NCBI GenBank assembly: GCA_041397525.1
Contig: JAWKWL010000005.1
Span: forward strand, 248,001-312,000
Source: BOKV01 sp041397525
Lineage (GTDB): Bacteria; Pseudomonadota; Alphaproteobacteria; Rhizobiales; Rhizobiaceae
DNA: 64,000 nucleotides
Reading direction: 5' to 3'
Each line of letters opens with the position of its first letter. The first letter of the stretch is position 1. A model generated the notes under the pieces. The model saw nothing but the letters and a program-made list of their open reading frames with translations. It was not told the DNA's origin and searched no databases. Of the stretch, positions 1 through 8,494 are shown in pieces. The position numbers and the translations under genes were made by a program.

Positions 1-238
1 GTCTTCCACATGTGGGAGAGCCTGCGTTTCCAGAACGCGATCTGGCATGTTTGTGTATTGTTGGCTTCCGCCTGCCATTTCGCTGCGGTTTCAGGAGCGT
101 CGCTGGCTGTCTGAGCCCACCCGCCTTGGTGTGCATTTTCACGCATCCAGTACACACCGTTACCCCTATCTGTTGTTTAACGGAAGCGGCCCACGTGCCG
201 GTTCGAAACATACGAACCAACAGACAGGAAACACCAAA

Positions 239-922
239 ATGAACATCAAGCCACTGCGCACTGCCGCACTTACAATCCTGGCGCTTGCAACCATAGCAAC
301 CGCATCATCCTGCGCCAACGCGCTGACCCGTATCGCAGGCGCTGCTGCTCCACAGGCAAGTCCGGATCTGGTTCAGGTCAGTACCCGGATAACGACATCC
401 AACATTGCAACGGCCTATTTCCCAGGTGGAAAATTTGTCCGTGTCAACGGCAATACCTGGATGGAGCAGGGCGACAACGGCTCGATTTTCAATTTTGTCC
501 AGACCGGCACCGATGCGAATTTCGTCTACCTCAACGATGCCTCCCGCAATGTCCAGATTGCCATCGGCATCAATACACGCAAGATCCACTATGCCGAGCG
601 CGGCGGCCAGTTCCGCGACCTCTATCTCGTCACCGCGATGGAGACGGGTCGCACCGGTGTGGTTTCACAAAATCCGCCACGCGTGACGATCAGCCAATAC
701 AGTTGCAATGATGGCATTCCGCTGATCGTCCGTTTCGAAGAGATCAATGGCCGGTTTACAGCTTTTGCCAGCCATGACAGTCTGCCTGAAGTCCGGCTGC
801 CGCAGGTTGTTTCAGGTTCCGGCAACCTGTTCGATAGTGGCAGCTACCAATTGCACGCCAAGGGCAGGCAGGCCTATTTGAACTTCAACGGCATTGAAGA
901 CAGCTGTGTGCTCGACCGATAA
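239..922 (+). CDS. Secreted hypothetical protein
   Basis: A 227-residue protein that begins with a signal peptide: a short basic start, a hydrophobic stretch rich in Ala/Leu/Ile, and a likely cleavage near residues 28-32 (SCANA). The mature part is a compact domain with a Trp-Met-Glu-Gln segment followed by a VYLNDASRNVQI-type strand. Strands of this kind recur in small secreted bacterial proteins, but I cannot name a family. I chose the ATG at 239 because AGGAA at 226-230 lies 8 bases upstream and the signal peptide starts there; an upstream in-frame start at 47 gives no sensible leader. It is followed 30 bp later by another secreted protein, and the two are probably co-transcribed. Function unknown. 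Confidence 0.75.
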   Translation: MNIKPLRTAALTILALATIATASSCANALTRIAGAAAPQASPDLVQVSTRITTSNIATAYFPGGKFVRVNGNTWMEQGDNGSIFNFVQTGTDANFVYLNDASRNVQIAIGINTRKIHYAERGGQFRDLYLVTAMETGRTGVVSQNPPRVTISQYSCNDGIPLIVRFEEINGRFTAFASHDSLPEVRLPQVVSGSGNLFDSGSYQLHAKGRQAYLNFNGIEDSCVLDR

Positions 923-952
923 CCAGAAGCGGAAACTGAAGGAGACTGTTCC

Positions 953-1840
953 ATGCGCCCCAGACTATCCGCATTGTTTGCCGCCGTCCTTGTGCTCGCC
1001 GTCAATTCAGCGCCTGCTTCGGCACAGAACCCCGATGGCTTCCAGTGGTCATCCGTCCAGTTCACCGATGAGGCAGAACGAGGCGTCACCGCATCGCTTC
1101 TTCGCTACTCGGTCCCTGAAACGGACAATGTGCTGGTGGAGGGTTATTGCAATGCCCGTTCCTCGGCCACTTCTGTGGCGGTGAAGTTCAGCGCTAATTT
1201 CGGCAATGCTGCAAACGGCGATTTTGTCCAGGTTCGTTTCCTCGGCGAAGGCTTCAACACCATCTATCCAGCCGTGGTCGATATTCCACAGTCGGAAGAA
1301 GGCTTGTATGGCGTGCGCATGGATCTGCCTTTCGAGGACCCGCTCTGGTCCGCGCTCAAGCGCATGTCCGATATTTCCTATTCGGTCAATGGTGGCCAGT
1401 TTGTCACGCTCGGACTTTCCGGGTCGAGCAGGGCCATCAACCAGTTTCTCGATGAATGCATGTTCTATGGAGGGCAGGGCGGTGGCCTGGTCCAGGGCAC
1501 GCAGCCAACCCAACCACAGCCATCGCAGCCATTTGATCCGCGCTGGGCAAGCTGCGAGACACTTGGCAGCAATCGGTCCCAGCGTTCCGACATTCCTGTT
1601 ACCATGACTTTTGTCAATCGCAGTGAGGGCTATCGCGCAGTCATGTGGATCGGCTTTGACGGCCAGCCGGTGAATTATGCCAATCTCAATCCCGGCGAAC
1701 AGTTCTCGGTTTCGACATTTGTCACGCATCCCTGGATGTTTACCGACGGACCCGGTAACTGCCTCGAGATGGTCATGCCGCAGCAGGGCGTCAAAGTGTT
1801 CAACATCACTGCCCCGAATCGCGATTTCGGGCCGGAATAG
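953..1840 (+). CDS. Secreted protein with C-terminal VHL-like beta domain
   Basis: A 295-residue protein with a clear Sec signal peptide (residues 1-24, cleavage after ASA). Residues about 25-180 form an unrecognised domain. A Pro/Gln-rich linker (TQPTQPQPSQP, near 185) leads to a C-terminal domain of about 90 residues that reads like the von Hippel-Lindau beta domain: a TMTFVNRS strand, a W-I-G-F-D-G turn, LNPGEQF, and a THPWMFTD-G-NC segment. That Thr-His-Pro-Trp signature with a following Cys is typical of bacterial VHL-beta proteins. These domains are thought to mediate protein binding, and no enzyme activity is expected. A purine-rich AAGGAGA at 939-945 precedes the ATG. Confidence 0.75.
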   Translation: MRPRLSALFAAVLVLAVNSAPASAQNPDGFQWSSVQFTDEAERGVTASLLRYSVPETDNVLVEGYCNARSSATSVAVKFSANFGNAANGDFVQVRFLGEGFNTIYPAVVDIPQSEEGLYGVRMDLPFEDPLWSALKRMSDISYSVNGGQFVTLGLSGSSRAINQFLDECMFYGGQGGGLVQGTQPTQPQPSQPFDPRWASCETLGSNRSQRSDIPVTMTFVNRSEGYRAVMWIGFDGQPVNYANLNPGEQFSVSTFVTHPWMFTDGPGNCLEMVMPQQGVKVFNITAPNRDFGPE

Positions 1841-1843
1841 GGA

Positions 1844-2305
1844 TCATTTCCAGCGCTCGGCAGCCTCGTTGTCGGCCTCGCGGGCATCCACCCATTTGCC
1901 CTCGCTGCCGTCGATCAGGTGTTCCTTTTTCCACAACGGTGCCCGCGTCTTGAGGAAATCCATCAGGAACGAGGCTGCCTCGAACGCCGCCTGGCGGTGT
2001 GCAGAAGCAGCAACAACCAGCACGATATTGCCGCCGGGTGCAATCTTGCCGAAGCGGTGAACGGCGACAAGCGCCTTCAATGGCCAGCGTTCGATTGCCT
2101 GTCGGGCGATCCGCATGATCTCGGCTTCCGCCATACCTGGATAATGTTCGAGTTCCAGTGCGGCAAGGCTGCCGCCTTCATCACGGCAAAGTCCGGTAAA
2201 AGTCACAACCGCACCGATGTCACGTTGATCCCGGCTGATCCGCGCAATCTCTTCCGCGACGTCGAAGTCTTCCCGCTGTATGCGAACAACCGGCTCCAGC
2301 GCCAT
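1844..2305 (-). CDS. moaE: Molybdopterin synthase catalytic subunit MoaE
   Basis: Large subunit of molybdopterin synthase. It converts precursor Z (cPMP) to molybdopterin using the thiocarboxylated C-terminus of MoaD, in the cytoplasm. The protein (about 153 residues) carries family hallmarks: the GAVVTFTGLCRDE strand-loop near the start, LELEHYPGMAE, the AVHRFGKIAPGG motif, and the catalytic region around FLKTRAPLWKKE with conserved lysines. It overlaps the end of moaD. A GTG nine bases upstream (2314) is an alternative start, but the ATG at 2305 directly follows the moaD stop and fits family length. It is the last gene of the run uvrC-pgsA-moaD-moaE. Confidence 0.93.
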   Translation of the reverse strand: MALEPVVRIQREDFDVAEEIARISRDQRDIGAVVTFTGLCRDEGGSLAALELEHYPGMAEAEIMRIARQAIERWPLKALVAVHRFGKIAPGGNIVLVVAASAHRQAAFEAASFLMDFLKTRAPLWKKEHLIDGSEGKWVDAREADNEAAERWK

Positions 2306-2306
2306 T

Positions 2307-2561
2307 TCAGCCACCCGTCATGGGTGGAAACAGGGCAATTTCCCTTGCTCCGGCGATAGCCTGGTTGCGGTCATCGACATGCTCGTGGTTTATCGCAACC
2401 CGGATCGAGGCGTCATGTCGAAGCACATGCCCAAATTCCTCTCCACGCGATTTCAGCCATGCCAGAAGATCGCCAACCGTCACGACCGTGGCGGGCAGTT
2501 CGACTTCCTCGTCAGCCATGCCAACGCCTTCGCGTATCCATGAGAAATAGACAAGTTTCAC
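2307..2561 (-). CDS. moaD: Molybdopterin synthase sulfur-carrier subunit MoaD
   Basis: Ubiquitin-like sulfur carrier of 84 residues whose C-terminal Gly-Gly (PPMTGG) is the site of adenylation and thiocarboxylation. Beta-grasp features are visible: an N-terminal KLVYFSWIREGVG strand, a DLLAWLKSR helix and the HEHVDDRNQAI strand. The start is GTG. The sequence GGAG just inside the end of pgsA serves as its ribosome-binding site, and only a few bases separate the two genes, which suggests translational coupling. Works directly with the adjacent MoaE. Confidence 0.93.
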   Translation of the reverse strand: MKLVYFSWIREGVGMADEEVELPATVVTVGDLLAWLKSRGEEFGHVLRHDASIRVAINHEHVDDRNQAIAGAREIALFPPMTGG

Positions 2562-2565
2562 TTAG

Positions 2566-3204
2566 CTACTCCACGATCACATGTTTGAGACCTGCACGAA
2601 AATAGTCATAGCCCGTATAGAGCGTGATGATCGCCGCAACCCACAACATGCCAATTCCAAGCTGGGTCGTATAGGGCAGGATCTTGTCACCGGCAGGCCC
2701 TGCAAGCAGGAGGCCGATCGCAACCATCTGCACCGTGGTCTTCCATTTGGCGATACGGGTGACGGGTACAGATACCTTCAGCTCCGCCAGATATTCCCGC
2801 AGGCCGGAAACCAGGATCTCACGGCACAGGATGATGATCGCCGCCCATAGCGACCAGCCTGCAATGGTTCGGTCGGTGTCCGCCGCCAGCAGCAGAAGGC
2901 AGGTGGAAACCAGCAGCTTGTCGGCGATGGGGTCCAGCATCCGGCCGATGGTCGATGTCTGCTCCCATATCCGCGCGAGATATCCGTCAAAGAAATCAGT
3001 GACGCTTGCAATGATGAAAATGGCGAGTGCCGACCAGCGGGCGAAATCGGAAGACTGCAGCTTGCCCTCGAGATAGAAGCACAGGACCACCAGTGGCACA
3101 GCGAGGATGCGCGCATAAGTCAGGATATTGGGAAGCGCCAGCCAGTGTGCATCCTTCTTTTTCTTGCTGCTGATGGTGTCGCCCGTCATCATCATTTCCG
3201 TCAT
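2566..3204 (-). CDS. pgsA: CDP-diacylglycerol--glycerol-3-phosphate 3-phosphatidyltransferase
   Basis: Inner-membrane enzyme that makes phosphatidylglycerophosphate, the committed step to phosphatidylglycerol and cardiolipin. About 212 residues with roughly five hydrophobic helices. The CDP-alcohol phosphotransferase signature D-x2-DG-x2-AR-x8-G-x3-D-x3-D is complete, beginning near residue 70 (DFFDGYLAR...GRMLDPIAD). The start is uncertain: a TTG at 3219, this ATG, and three consecutive ATG codons a little further in are all possible. It follows uvrC with a 91-bp gap and precedes moaD by 4 bp, the usual rhizobial order. Confidence 0.92.
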   Translation of the reverse strand: MTEMMMTGDTISSKKKKDAHWLALPNILTYARILAVPLVVLCFYLEGKLQSSDFARWSALAIFIIASVTDFFDGYLARIWEQTSTIGRMLDPIADKLLVSTCLLLLAADTDRTIAGWSLWAAIIILCREILVSGLREYLAELKVSVPVTRIAKWKTTVQMVAIGLLLAGPAGDKILPYTTQLGIGMLWVAAIITLYTGYDYFRAGLKHVIVE

Positions 3205-3295
3205 ATTCGCCCGGTTCAATATTCGTGCCCACCAAACAGGTCTTTTGGTCGTTTTTCAATCATTGTGGCAACATTAGCGGACAATATCCCGCAGT

Positions 3296-5332
3296 TTATC
3301 CATTTTCGTGGAAATGGTCATAAATCGCCTGCGCCATTTGTTCCGAAATTCCTTCGACTGCCTTGAGATCGGCCAATGCGGCGCGGCTGACGGCTTTCGC
3401 CGTGCCGAAATGGTGCAGCAGAGCGCGCTTGCGTGAGGGCCCGATGCCGGAGACTTCATCAAGCGGGTTGCGAACCATTTCCTTCTTGCGTCTTGCGCGA
3501 TGCGAGCCGATGGCAAACCGGTGTGCCTCGTCGCGCAGGCGCTGCACGAAATAGAGTACCGGATCGCGCTCGGCCAGCATGAAGGATGCCTTGCCTTTCT
3601 GGAAGAATTTTTCGCGTCCTGCATCCCGGTCAGGCCCCTTGGCGATGCCGACCAGTGATACCTGGCCCTCAAGGCCGAGTTCACCCATTACCTGGAGCGC
3701 GGCATTCAACTGGCCCTGTCCGCCATCAATCAGCAACAGGTCAGGCCACGGCGGCAGGCTGTCATCGCCATCAAGCGTTTCGGGGTTTTCCTCCTCGTCA
3801 CCCGCATCTGCAGTGTCCCGCAGGCCGTTTTCCTTCACGAGCCGCTGGAACCGCCGGGTCAGCATCTCCTTCATCATGCCGTAGTCGTCGCCTGGAACGA
3901 GCTTTTCCGACTTGATGTTGAACTTGCGATACTGGTTTTTCATGAAGCCGTCCGCCCCGGCAACGATCATCCCGCCAACGGCATTGGTGCCCATGATGTG
4001 CGAGTTGTCATAGACCTCGATGCGCCGCGGAGTCCGCTCCAGCCCGAATGTTTCCCTGACGCCTTCGAGCAATCTGGCCTGTGTCGAAGTCTCAGCCATC
4101 TTGCGCGCCAGCGCCTCGCGCGCATTCATGACAACGTGGTCCACCATTTCCTTTTTCTCGCCGCGCTGCGGTATGGAAATCTCCACCTTGTGTCCTGCCT
4201 TGATTGCCAGCGCCTCACTCAACAACTCGATCTCTTCAATCGGTTCTGAAAGCAGTACAAGGCGCGGGCAGGGCTTGTCGTCATAGAATTGTGAGAGGAA
4301 AGCGCCGAGCACCTCGCCCGCCTCATACGATTTGTCTGCGCGCGGAAAATACGCCCTGTTGCCCCAGTTCTGTCCGGTGCGGAAGAAAAAGACCTGGATA
4401 CAGGTCATGCCACCTTTCTGGGTCACGGCGAACACATCCGCTTCGTCAACCCCGCGCGGATTGATACCCTGATGTGCCTGGACATGCGAAAGTGCTGAAA
4501 GGCGGTCCCTGTATATCGCGGCTGTCTCGAAATCGAGGTTTTCCGACGCAGCCTGCATCTGGCCTGACAGCTGCTCCTGGATTTCAGTGCTCTTGCCAGC
4601 CAGGAACTTCTTCGACTGGGCGACAAGCCCCGCATAGTGCTCGCCGCTCACCTCGTCCGTGCACGGCCCCGCGCAGCGCTTGATCTGGAACAGCAGGCAC
4701 GGCCGTGACCGGCTTTCAAACATCGAATCCGTGCAGGATCGAACCAGGAACGCCTTCTGCATCGCATTGATCGTGCGGTTGACGGCACCAGCATTGGCAA
4801 ACGGACCGAAATAGCTGCGCCCCTTGCTGCGCGCCCCGCGATGCTTGAACACGCCCGGCGCCCGGTGGTCATCGGTGATCACGATATAGGGGAAGCTCTT
4901 GTCATCGCGCAGCAGGACGTTGAAGCGTGGTCTAAGCCGCTTGATCAGATTGGCTTCCAGCAGCAATGCCTCTGTTTCTGTATGCGTGCGTACGAACTCC
5001 ATCGCCGCAGTCTCGCGGATCATCCGGGCGATCCGGTTGGTGTGCCCGCCCATCTTGGCATAGGACGCCACCCGTTTTTTCAAACTTTTCGCCTTGCCGA
5101 CATAAAGGACATCGCCACCGGTATTGAACATGCGATAGACGCCAGGCGAGTTGGGAAGCCGCTTGACGAATTCCGAGATCAGCGCAGCACCGCTCAACCC
5201 TGCGACCTGCCAGTCGCGGTCGAGCGTCTCCTCCCAGTCGATGCCCGGCGCCTCGGGAATGACAGCCTTGGCTGCCTCACCGTTCCGTGCCAAGGCTTCC
5301 GCCGCAACGGCTTTTTCAGTTTCACTGTTCAT
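3296..5332 (-). CDS. uvrC: Excinuclease ABC subunit C
   Basis: Nucleotide excision repair nuclease that makes the 3' and 5' incisions once UvrA/UvrB have marked a lesion. The 678-residue protein has an N-terminal GIY-YIG nuclease domain (GVYRMF and LYVGKAKSLKKRV near 64-85), a UvrB-binding UVR segment, the UvrC RNase H-like domain (IEVYDNSHIMGTNAVGG; LLLIDGGQGQLNA) and two C-terminal helix-hairpin-helix motifs (SGIGPSRKRALL; VEGISEQMAQAI). I chose the ATG at 5332. The longer reading from 5437 would overlap the upstream SDR gene and adds a 35-residue segment unlike the family. Its N-terminal 60 residues before GIY-YIG are longer than in E. coli, as is common in rhizobia. Confidence 0.95.
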   Translation of the reverse strand: MNSETEKAVAAEALARNGEAAKAVIPEAPGIDWEETLDRDWQVAGLSGAALISEFVKRLPNSPGVYRMFNTGGDVLYVGKAKSLKKRVASYAKMGGHTNRIARMIRETAAMEFVRTHTETEALLLEANLIKRLRPRFNVLLRDDKSFPYIVITDDHRAPGVFKHRGARSKGRSYFGPFANAGAVNRTINAMQKAFLVRSCTDSMFESRSRPCLLFQIKRCAGPCTDEVSGEHYAGLVAQSKKFLAGKSTEIQEQLSGQMQAASENLDFETAAIYRDRLSALSHVQAHQGINPRGVDEADVFAVTQKGGMTCIQVFFFRTGQNWGNRAYFPRADKSYEAGEVLGAFLSQFYDDKPCPRLVLLSEPIEEIELLSEALAIKAGHKVEISIPQRGEKKEMVDHVVMNAREALARKMAETSTQARLLEGVRETFGLERTPRRIEVYDNSHIMGTNAVGGMIVAGADGFMKNQYRKFNIKSEKLVPGDDYGMMKEMLTRRFQRLVKENGLRDTADAGDEEENPETLDGDDSLPPWPDLLLIDGGQGQLNAALQVMGELGLEGQVSLVGIAKGPDRDAGREKFFQKGKASFMLAERDPVLYFVQRLRDEAHRFAIGSHRARRKKEMVRNPLDEVSGIGPSRKRALLHHFGTAKAVSRAALADLKAVEGISEQMAQAIYDHFHENG

Positions 5333-5381
5333 CTGGATCGATCTGCAGTCATGGCCGTTCTGATTCCGGTTCTTGCGAACT

Positions 5382-6170
5382 TTATTCGCGGATGCCGGCA
5401 ATGTCAGGTGTTTCCCAAGCCAGGTGCTGGCCACCATCGAGCGCGATCATCTGGCCGGTAATCGAAGGGGTCTGCCACAGGAAAAGGATGGTCCGTGCGA
5501 ATTCGTCGAGTTGTGGTCCGCGCTTCAGGATCAGGCCCGCGACCTGCCGGTCGAAATCATCCTGGCTCTGTCGTTCATTCGGCAGGGTCGGCCCTGGCGC
5601 AATGGCATTGACGCGCAGCCTTGGTGCATATGCCTGGGCCATGGTTTGCGTTGCAGTCCACAGGGCGGATTTCGACAGCGAATAAGAAAAGAATTGCGGA
5701 TTGAGCCGCAGCACGCGCTGGTCGATGATGTTGACGACCAGCCCTGTTTCCAGCTCTGGCTGCCCGAAAAATTTGCTGGCCAGCATCGCCGGAGCCTTGA
5801 GATGCACGGCAAAATGGCGGTCCCACAACGCCATGTCGGGGGCTGTCGCGCCGTCATTTTCAAACACCGATGCATTGTTGACCAGCAGGTCCACCTGGCC
5901 GAACGCAGCGACCACTTCATCAAACAGCGCCTGCGTTTCAACATTGTCGCACAGGTCAGCCTGGAAAACCTTGCAACTGCCACCTTCCTCGCGAATGGCA
6001 TTGGCCAGTGCTTCGGCGGCACTGTCGGAAGCATGGTGATGCAACGCGACGGCAAAACCGGCTTTTGCGAGATCCTGGGACATGGCCGCACCGATGCGCT
6101 TGGCACCACCGGTTACAAGGGCCACGGGCTGTCGTTGGATCTGCGTTCCGGGAGGCTTGTTCTTGCTCAT
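5382..6170 (-). CDS. SDR-family oxidoreductase (FolM/pteridine-reductase-like)
   Basis: Short-chain dehydrogenase of 262 residues. It has the Rossmann nucleotide-binding motif TGGAKRIG near residue 21, the NNAS motif, and the catalytic Tyr-x3-Lys (YSLSKSALW). The RIG variant of the glycine motif and the overall pattern are typical of the FolM/PTR1 pteridine reductase-like branch. A dihydrofolate or pterin reductase role is therefore plausible but not shown. It sits between the antiporter (2 bp gap) and uvrC, an arrangement conserved in rhizobia. Confidence 0.85.
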   Translation of the reverse strand: MSKNKPPGTQIQRQPVALVTGGAKRIGAAMSQDLAKAGFAVALHHHASDSAAEALANAIREEGGSCKVFQADLCDNVETQALFDEVVAAFGQVDLLVNNASVFENDGATAPDMALWDRHFAVHLKAPAMLASKFFGQPELETGLVVNIIDQRVLRLNPQFFSYSLSKSALWTATQTMAQAYAPRLRVNAIAPGPTLPNERQSQDDFDRQVAGLILKRGPQLDEFARTILFLWQTPSITGQMIALDGGQHLAWETPDIAGIRE

Positions 6171-6171
6171 G

Positions 6172-7137
6172 TCACATTACATAGGCCAGAACCGTGTAAG
6201 CGCCATAGGCAGCGAGCATGGCGGTTGCAATCTTCTTGCCGATCAGGATGTTGTAGTGCGCGAGCAACGCCACCAGTGCCGCCGATGCCAGCATGATCCA
6301 GATGTCGACGGAGATGATGCGATCTGCCACCGGTATCGGCGAAATTGCAGCCGCAATACCCATGATCGCACCGATGTTGAAGATGTTGGATCCAACCACA
6401 TTGCCCAGCGCCACTGAGGAATTGTTGCGCCACACGGCAAGCAGGCTGGTCGCGAGTTCAGGCAGGGACGTGCCGACCGCAACGATGGTAAGACCGATGA
6501 CCTCTTCGGAAACGCCCCATGTACGGGCAATTTCGGTTGCGCCATTCACCGTGAAATCCGCACCGAGCGGCAGCAGTACCAACCCGGCAATCAGCAGGGC
6601 TGCCACGATGAGCGGATTCTTCGGGCTTTCGGGTATGTCATCATGTGAAGCATTTGTTGTCGCGGAAGCCTGGTCAAGGACATTGCGGTGCTCAACCGCG
6701 CTTCGATACTGGTCGTAGATGAAAAGTCCCAGCAGGATCAAGAGAATGACACCATCGTAGCGGGTCAGGATGCCATTGGCGAGCATGCCCATGAAGACCA
6801 GCGTCATCCCGATCATCACCAATATGTTCTTGCCTATCCCGTCTTCATGGCAGACTGTTGCCTTGATGAGCGCAGGTAATGCCAGCACCAAAAACACATT
6901 GGCGATGTTGGAGCCAACCACATTGCCGATTGCAATCCCCCCCGCATTGTCCAGTGCCGCCTTGACCGAGATCATCAGTTCCGGTGCCGAGGTGCCAAGG
7001 GCTACAATGGTGAGGCCGATGATCAGCGGCGGTACACGAAACCGCTCCGCAACTCCGACAGCACCGCGTACCAGCAAATCGCCACCAGCAAGCAGGATGA
7101 TTAGGCCTACCATGAGCATCAGGTAATTCATCATCAA
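6172..7137 (-). CDS. Calcium/sodium antiporter (CaCA family, YrbG-like)
   Basis: Inner-membrane cation exchanger of 321 residues and about ten transmembrane helices arranged as two inverted repeats. Each repeat carries the alpha-repeat signature G-N-V-V-G-S-N-I (GNVVGSNIANVF in the first half, GNVVGSNIFNIG in the second) and a preceding GTSAPE/GTSLPE motif, with the acidic residue that coordinates the cation. Likely exchanges Ca2+ for Na+ or H+. It is the first gene of the minus-strand run ending in moaE. Two ATG codons at the start (MMMN) leave the exact first residue open. Confidence 0.9.
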   Translation of the reverse strand: MMMNYLMLMVGLIILLAGGDLLVRGAVGVAERFRVPPLIIGLTIVALGTSAPELMISVKAALDNAGGIAIGNVVGSNIANVFLVLALPALIKATVCHEDGIGKNILVMIGMTLVFMGMLANGILTRYDGVILLILLGLFIYDQYRSAVEHRNVLDQASATTNASHDDIPESPKNPLIVAALLIAGLVLLPLGADFTVNGATEIARTWGVSEEVIGLTIVAVGTSLPELATSLLAVWRNNSSVALGNVVGSNIFNIGAIMGIAAAISPIPVADRIISVDIWIMLASAALVALLAHYNILIGKKIATAMLAAYGAYTVLAYVM

Positions 7138-7267
7138 AGAAAGCCCCCGTCATGCGGCAAGCCGCATTGCTGGAATTCGCATCATCCGGAAATCAGGCGC
7201 AAATGAAAATTGCAACCCATGCGCTCCTATATAGCGACCCCGGCAGCGAATGTAAGCCGTGACCGGC

Positions 7268-7462
7268 TCAGAAGATGTCGGCGTCAGACAAATAGGCCGC
7301 GATCCAGATGATGCCTGCCGCGATGACCACCACTCCCGTCCATACCAGGAACATCCATTGCAGCCAGAAGCCTGCAACAACCAGCCCTGCGCCGATCACG
7401 ATCAGGATGAAAGGGGCAAAAAGCCAGACAATTCCGCGTATCAGGGCCTTGAGATAATTCAT
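7268..7462 (-). CDS. Small two-helix membrane protein
   Basis: A 64-residue protein that consists almost entirely of two hydrophobic helices: residues about 8-30 (IVWLFAPFILIVIGAGLVVAG) and about 33-54 (MFLVWTGVVVIAAGIIWIAA). It ends in an acidic YLSDADIF tail. I chose the internal ATG (MNYLKAL) because the 36 residues of a longer reading are not membrane-like and look like noncoding sequence. No family recognised; small rhizobial membrane proteins of this kind are common. Separated from the antiporter by about 130 bp. Confidence 0.6.
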   Translation of the reverse strand: MNYLKALIRGIVWLFAPFILIVIGAGLVVAGFWLQWMFLVWTGVVVIAAGIIWIAAYLSDADIF

Positions 7463-7774
7463 CGCTTTCGGGTTTTCCAACACTCTCAACGGGAAGGAAG
7501 TGGATATTGGAAAGCCATTCTGCAACCAAACAGTTGGATTGCGGTTAACCGCAGTGTTGTCAGGCGGCAACAGCCTGCTACGTCACAAAGCTTCCGCAAT
7601 TTGCCACCGTATCGCCGCCTTTTCTCAAAGGCCGGGCCACATTCTTCATGCACACATCAATCATCGCTGCGGGGTTTCAACACCTGATCCCGGTTTCTCC
7701 CGAACCGGATGATGGAAGTTAATCGCTGGCGGAAACTGGTTACGCGTACCGTCTCGAGTTTGGAGTTGAAGAAA
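7463..7774. other. Intergenic region, no gene seen
   Basis: About 310 bp between two divergently transcribed genes (the small membrane protein and the outer-membrane porin). Neither strand has a convincing reading frame. It must hold promoters for both genes, but I see no confident -35/-10 pair or operator. Immediately before the porin start, GGAG at 7762-7765 is a suitable ribosome-binding site. Confidence 0.5.
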
Positions 7775-8449
7775 ATGCGTGGAATACGAGGATTGAACCG
7801 AATTTCGCTCACAGCGCTGGTTCTCGCAGCCAGCCTGACGGGTGGGCTTGCAGAAGGCCGGGCATTTGCTGCCGACATCATTGAAACCCAGCCTGTCACT
7901 GACCCGCTGCCGCCGTCCCAAACGAATCTTTTGTGGGATGGGGCCTATGTCGGCCTTTATGGTGGTTATAACTGGCTTGCATCAAGAATTGGCGGCAATC
8001 CGGATGTGGATGGCATTGATGGCCTGACCGGTGGTGGCTATGTAGGCTACAACTACCAGTTCGACCAGAACTGGGTTGCCGGCATCGAAGGCATGGGCGG
8101 GATTTCAGGTGCGGAGAACTCCTTTGGGGGCGTAAATATCGAGCAGGACTGGGAAGCCTCCCTTCGCGGTCGCATGGGCTATGCCTTCGAGAACTCCATG
8201 GTCTATGGCCTGGCTGGTCTGGCCGGAACCAAGGCAAGTGTCACCACGCCTACCGGCTCGGACAGCAGGATCAATCTTGGCTGGACAATCGGTGCGGGCA
8301 TTGAAACCCATCTGAGCGAAAACATCACCGCGCGTGCTGAATATGACTATTCGGATTACGGTGCCCGCAAATATTCGCTGGGCGGCGGCAATGGCGATGT
8401 CAGCCTCAACAGCCATTCACTCAAGCTCGGTATCGGCCTGAAGTTCTGA
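7775..8449 (+). CDS. Outer-membrane beta-barrel protein (Omp25/Omp31 type)
   Basis: A 224-residue small porin-like protein. Signal peptide residues 1-32 (AFAADI cleavage region), then an eight-stranded barrel pattern: alternating aromatic/hydrophobic strands (WDGAYVGLYGGYNW, GGYVGYNYQFDQNWVAGIEG, RMGYAFENSMVYGLAGLA, ITARAEYDYSDYG) and a C-terminal strand ending in Phe (LKLGIGLKF), the usual signal for BAM insertion. This matches the Omp25/Omp31 family abundant in the outer membranes of Brucella and rhizobia. The start at 7775 has GGAG nine bases upstream; the longer in-frame reading from 7709 lacks a leader. Confidence 0.9.
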   Translation: MRGIRGLNRISLTALVLAASLTGGLAEGRAFAADIIETQPVTDPLPPSQTNLLWDGAYVGLYGGYNWLASRIGGNPDVDGIDGLTGGGYVGYNYQFDQNWVAGIEGMGGISGAENSFGGVNIEQDWEASLRGRMGYAFENSMVYGLAGLAGTKASVTTPTGSDSRINLGWTIGAGIETHLSENITARAEYDYSDYGARKYSLGGGNGDVSLNSHSLKLGIGLKF

Positions 8450-8465
8450 TCCGGTTGACGCAATG

Positions 8466-8494
8466 ATTGGCGGGGCCTGTCAGTCCCCGCCAAT
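8466..8494. terminator. Hairpin between convergent genes
   Basis: Perfect 10-bp stem (attggcgggg at 8466-8475 with its complement at 8485-8494) and a 9-base loop, between the converging porin gene and the AIM24-family gene. The right arm lies inside the last codons of the minus-strand gene. There is no clear T-run on either side, so it may stop transcription weakly or protect the mRNA 3' ends. Confidence 0.55.

Noticed and set aside
1..238. Possible coding sequence upstream of the first secreted gene
   Set aside because: Two reading frames cross the region, but neither has a ribosome-binding site, leader or composition typical of a gene. The stretch is shorter than 300 bp and looks like a leader or promoter region.
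8466..8494. Strong intrinsic terminator after the porin gene
   Set aside because: The stem is perfect, but no T-run follows on either strand. It is kept only as a possible weak hairpin.
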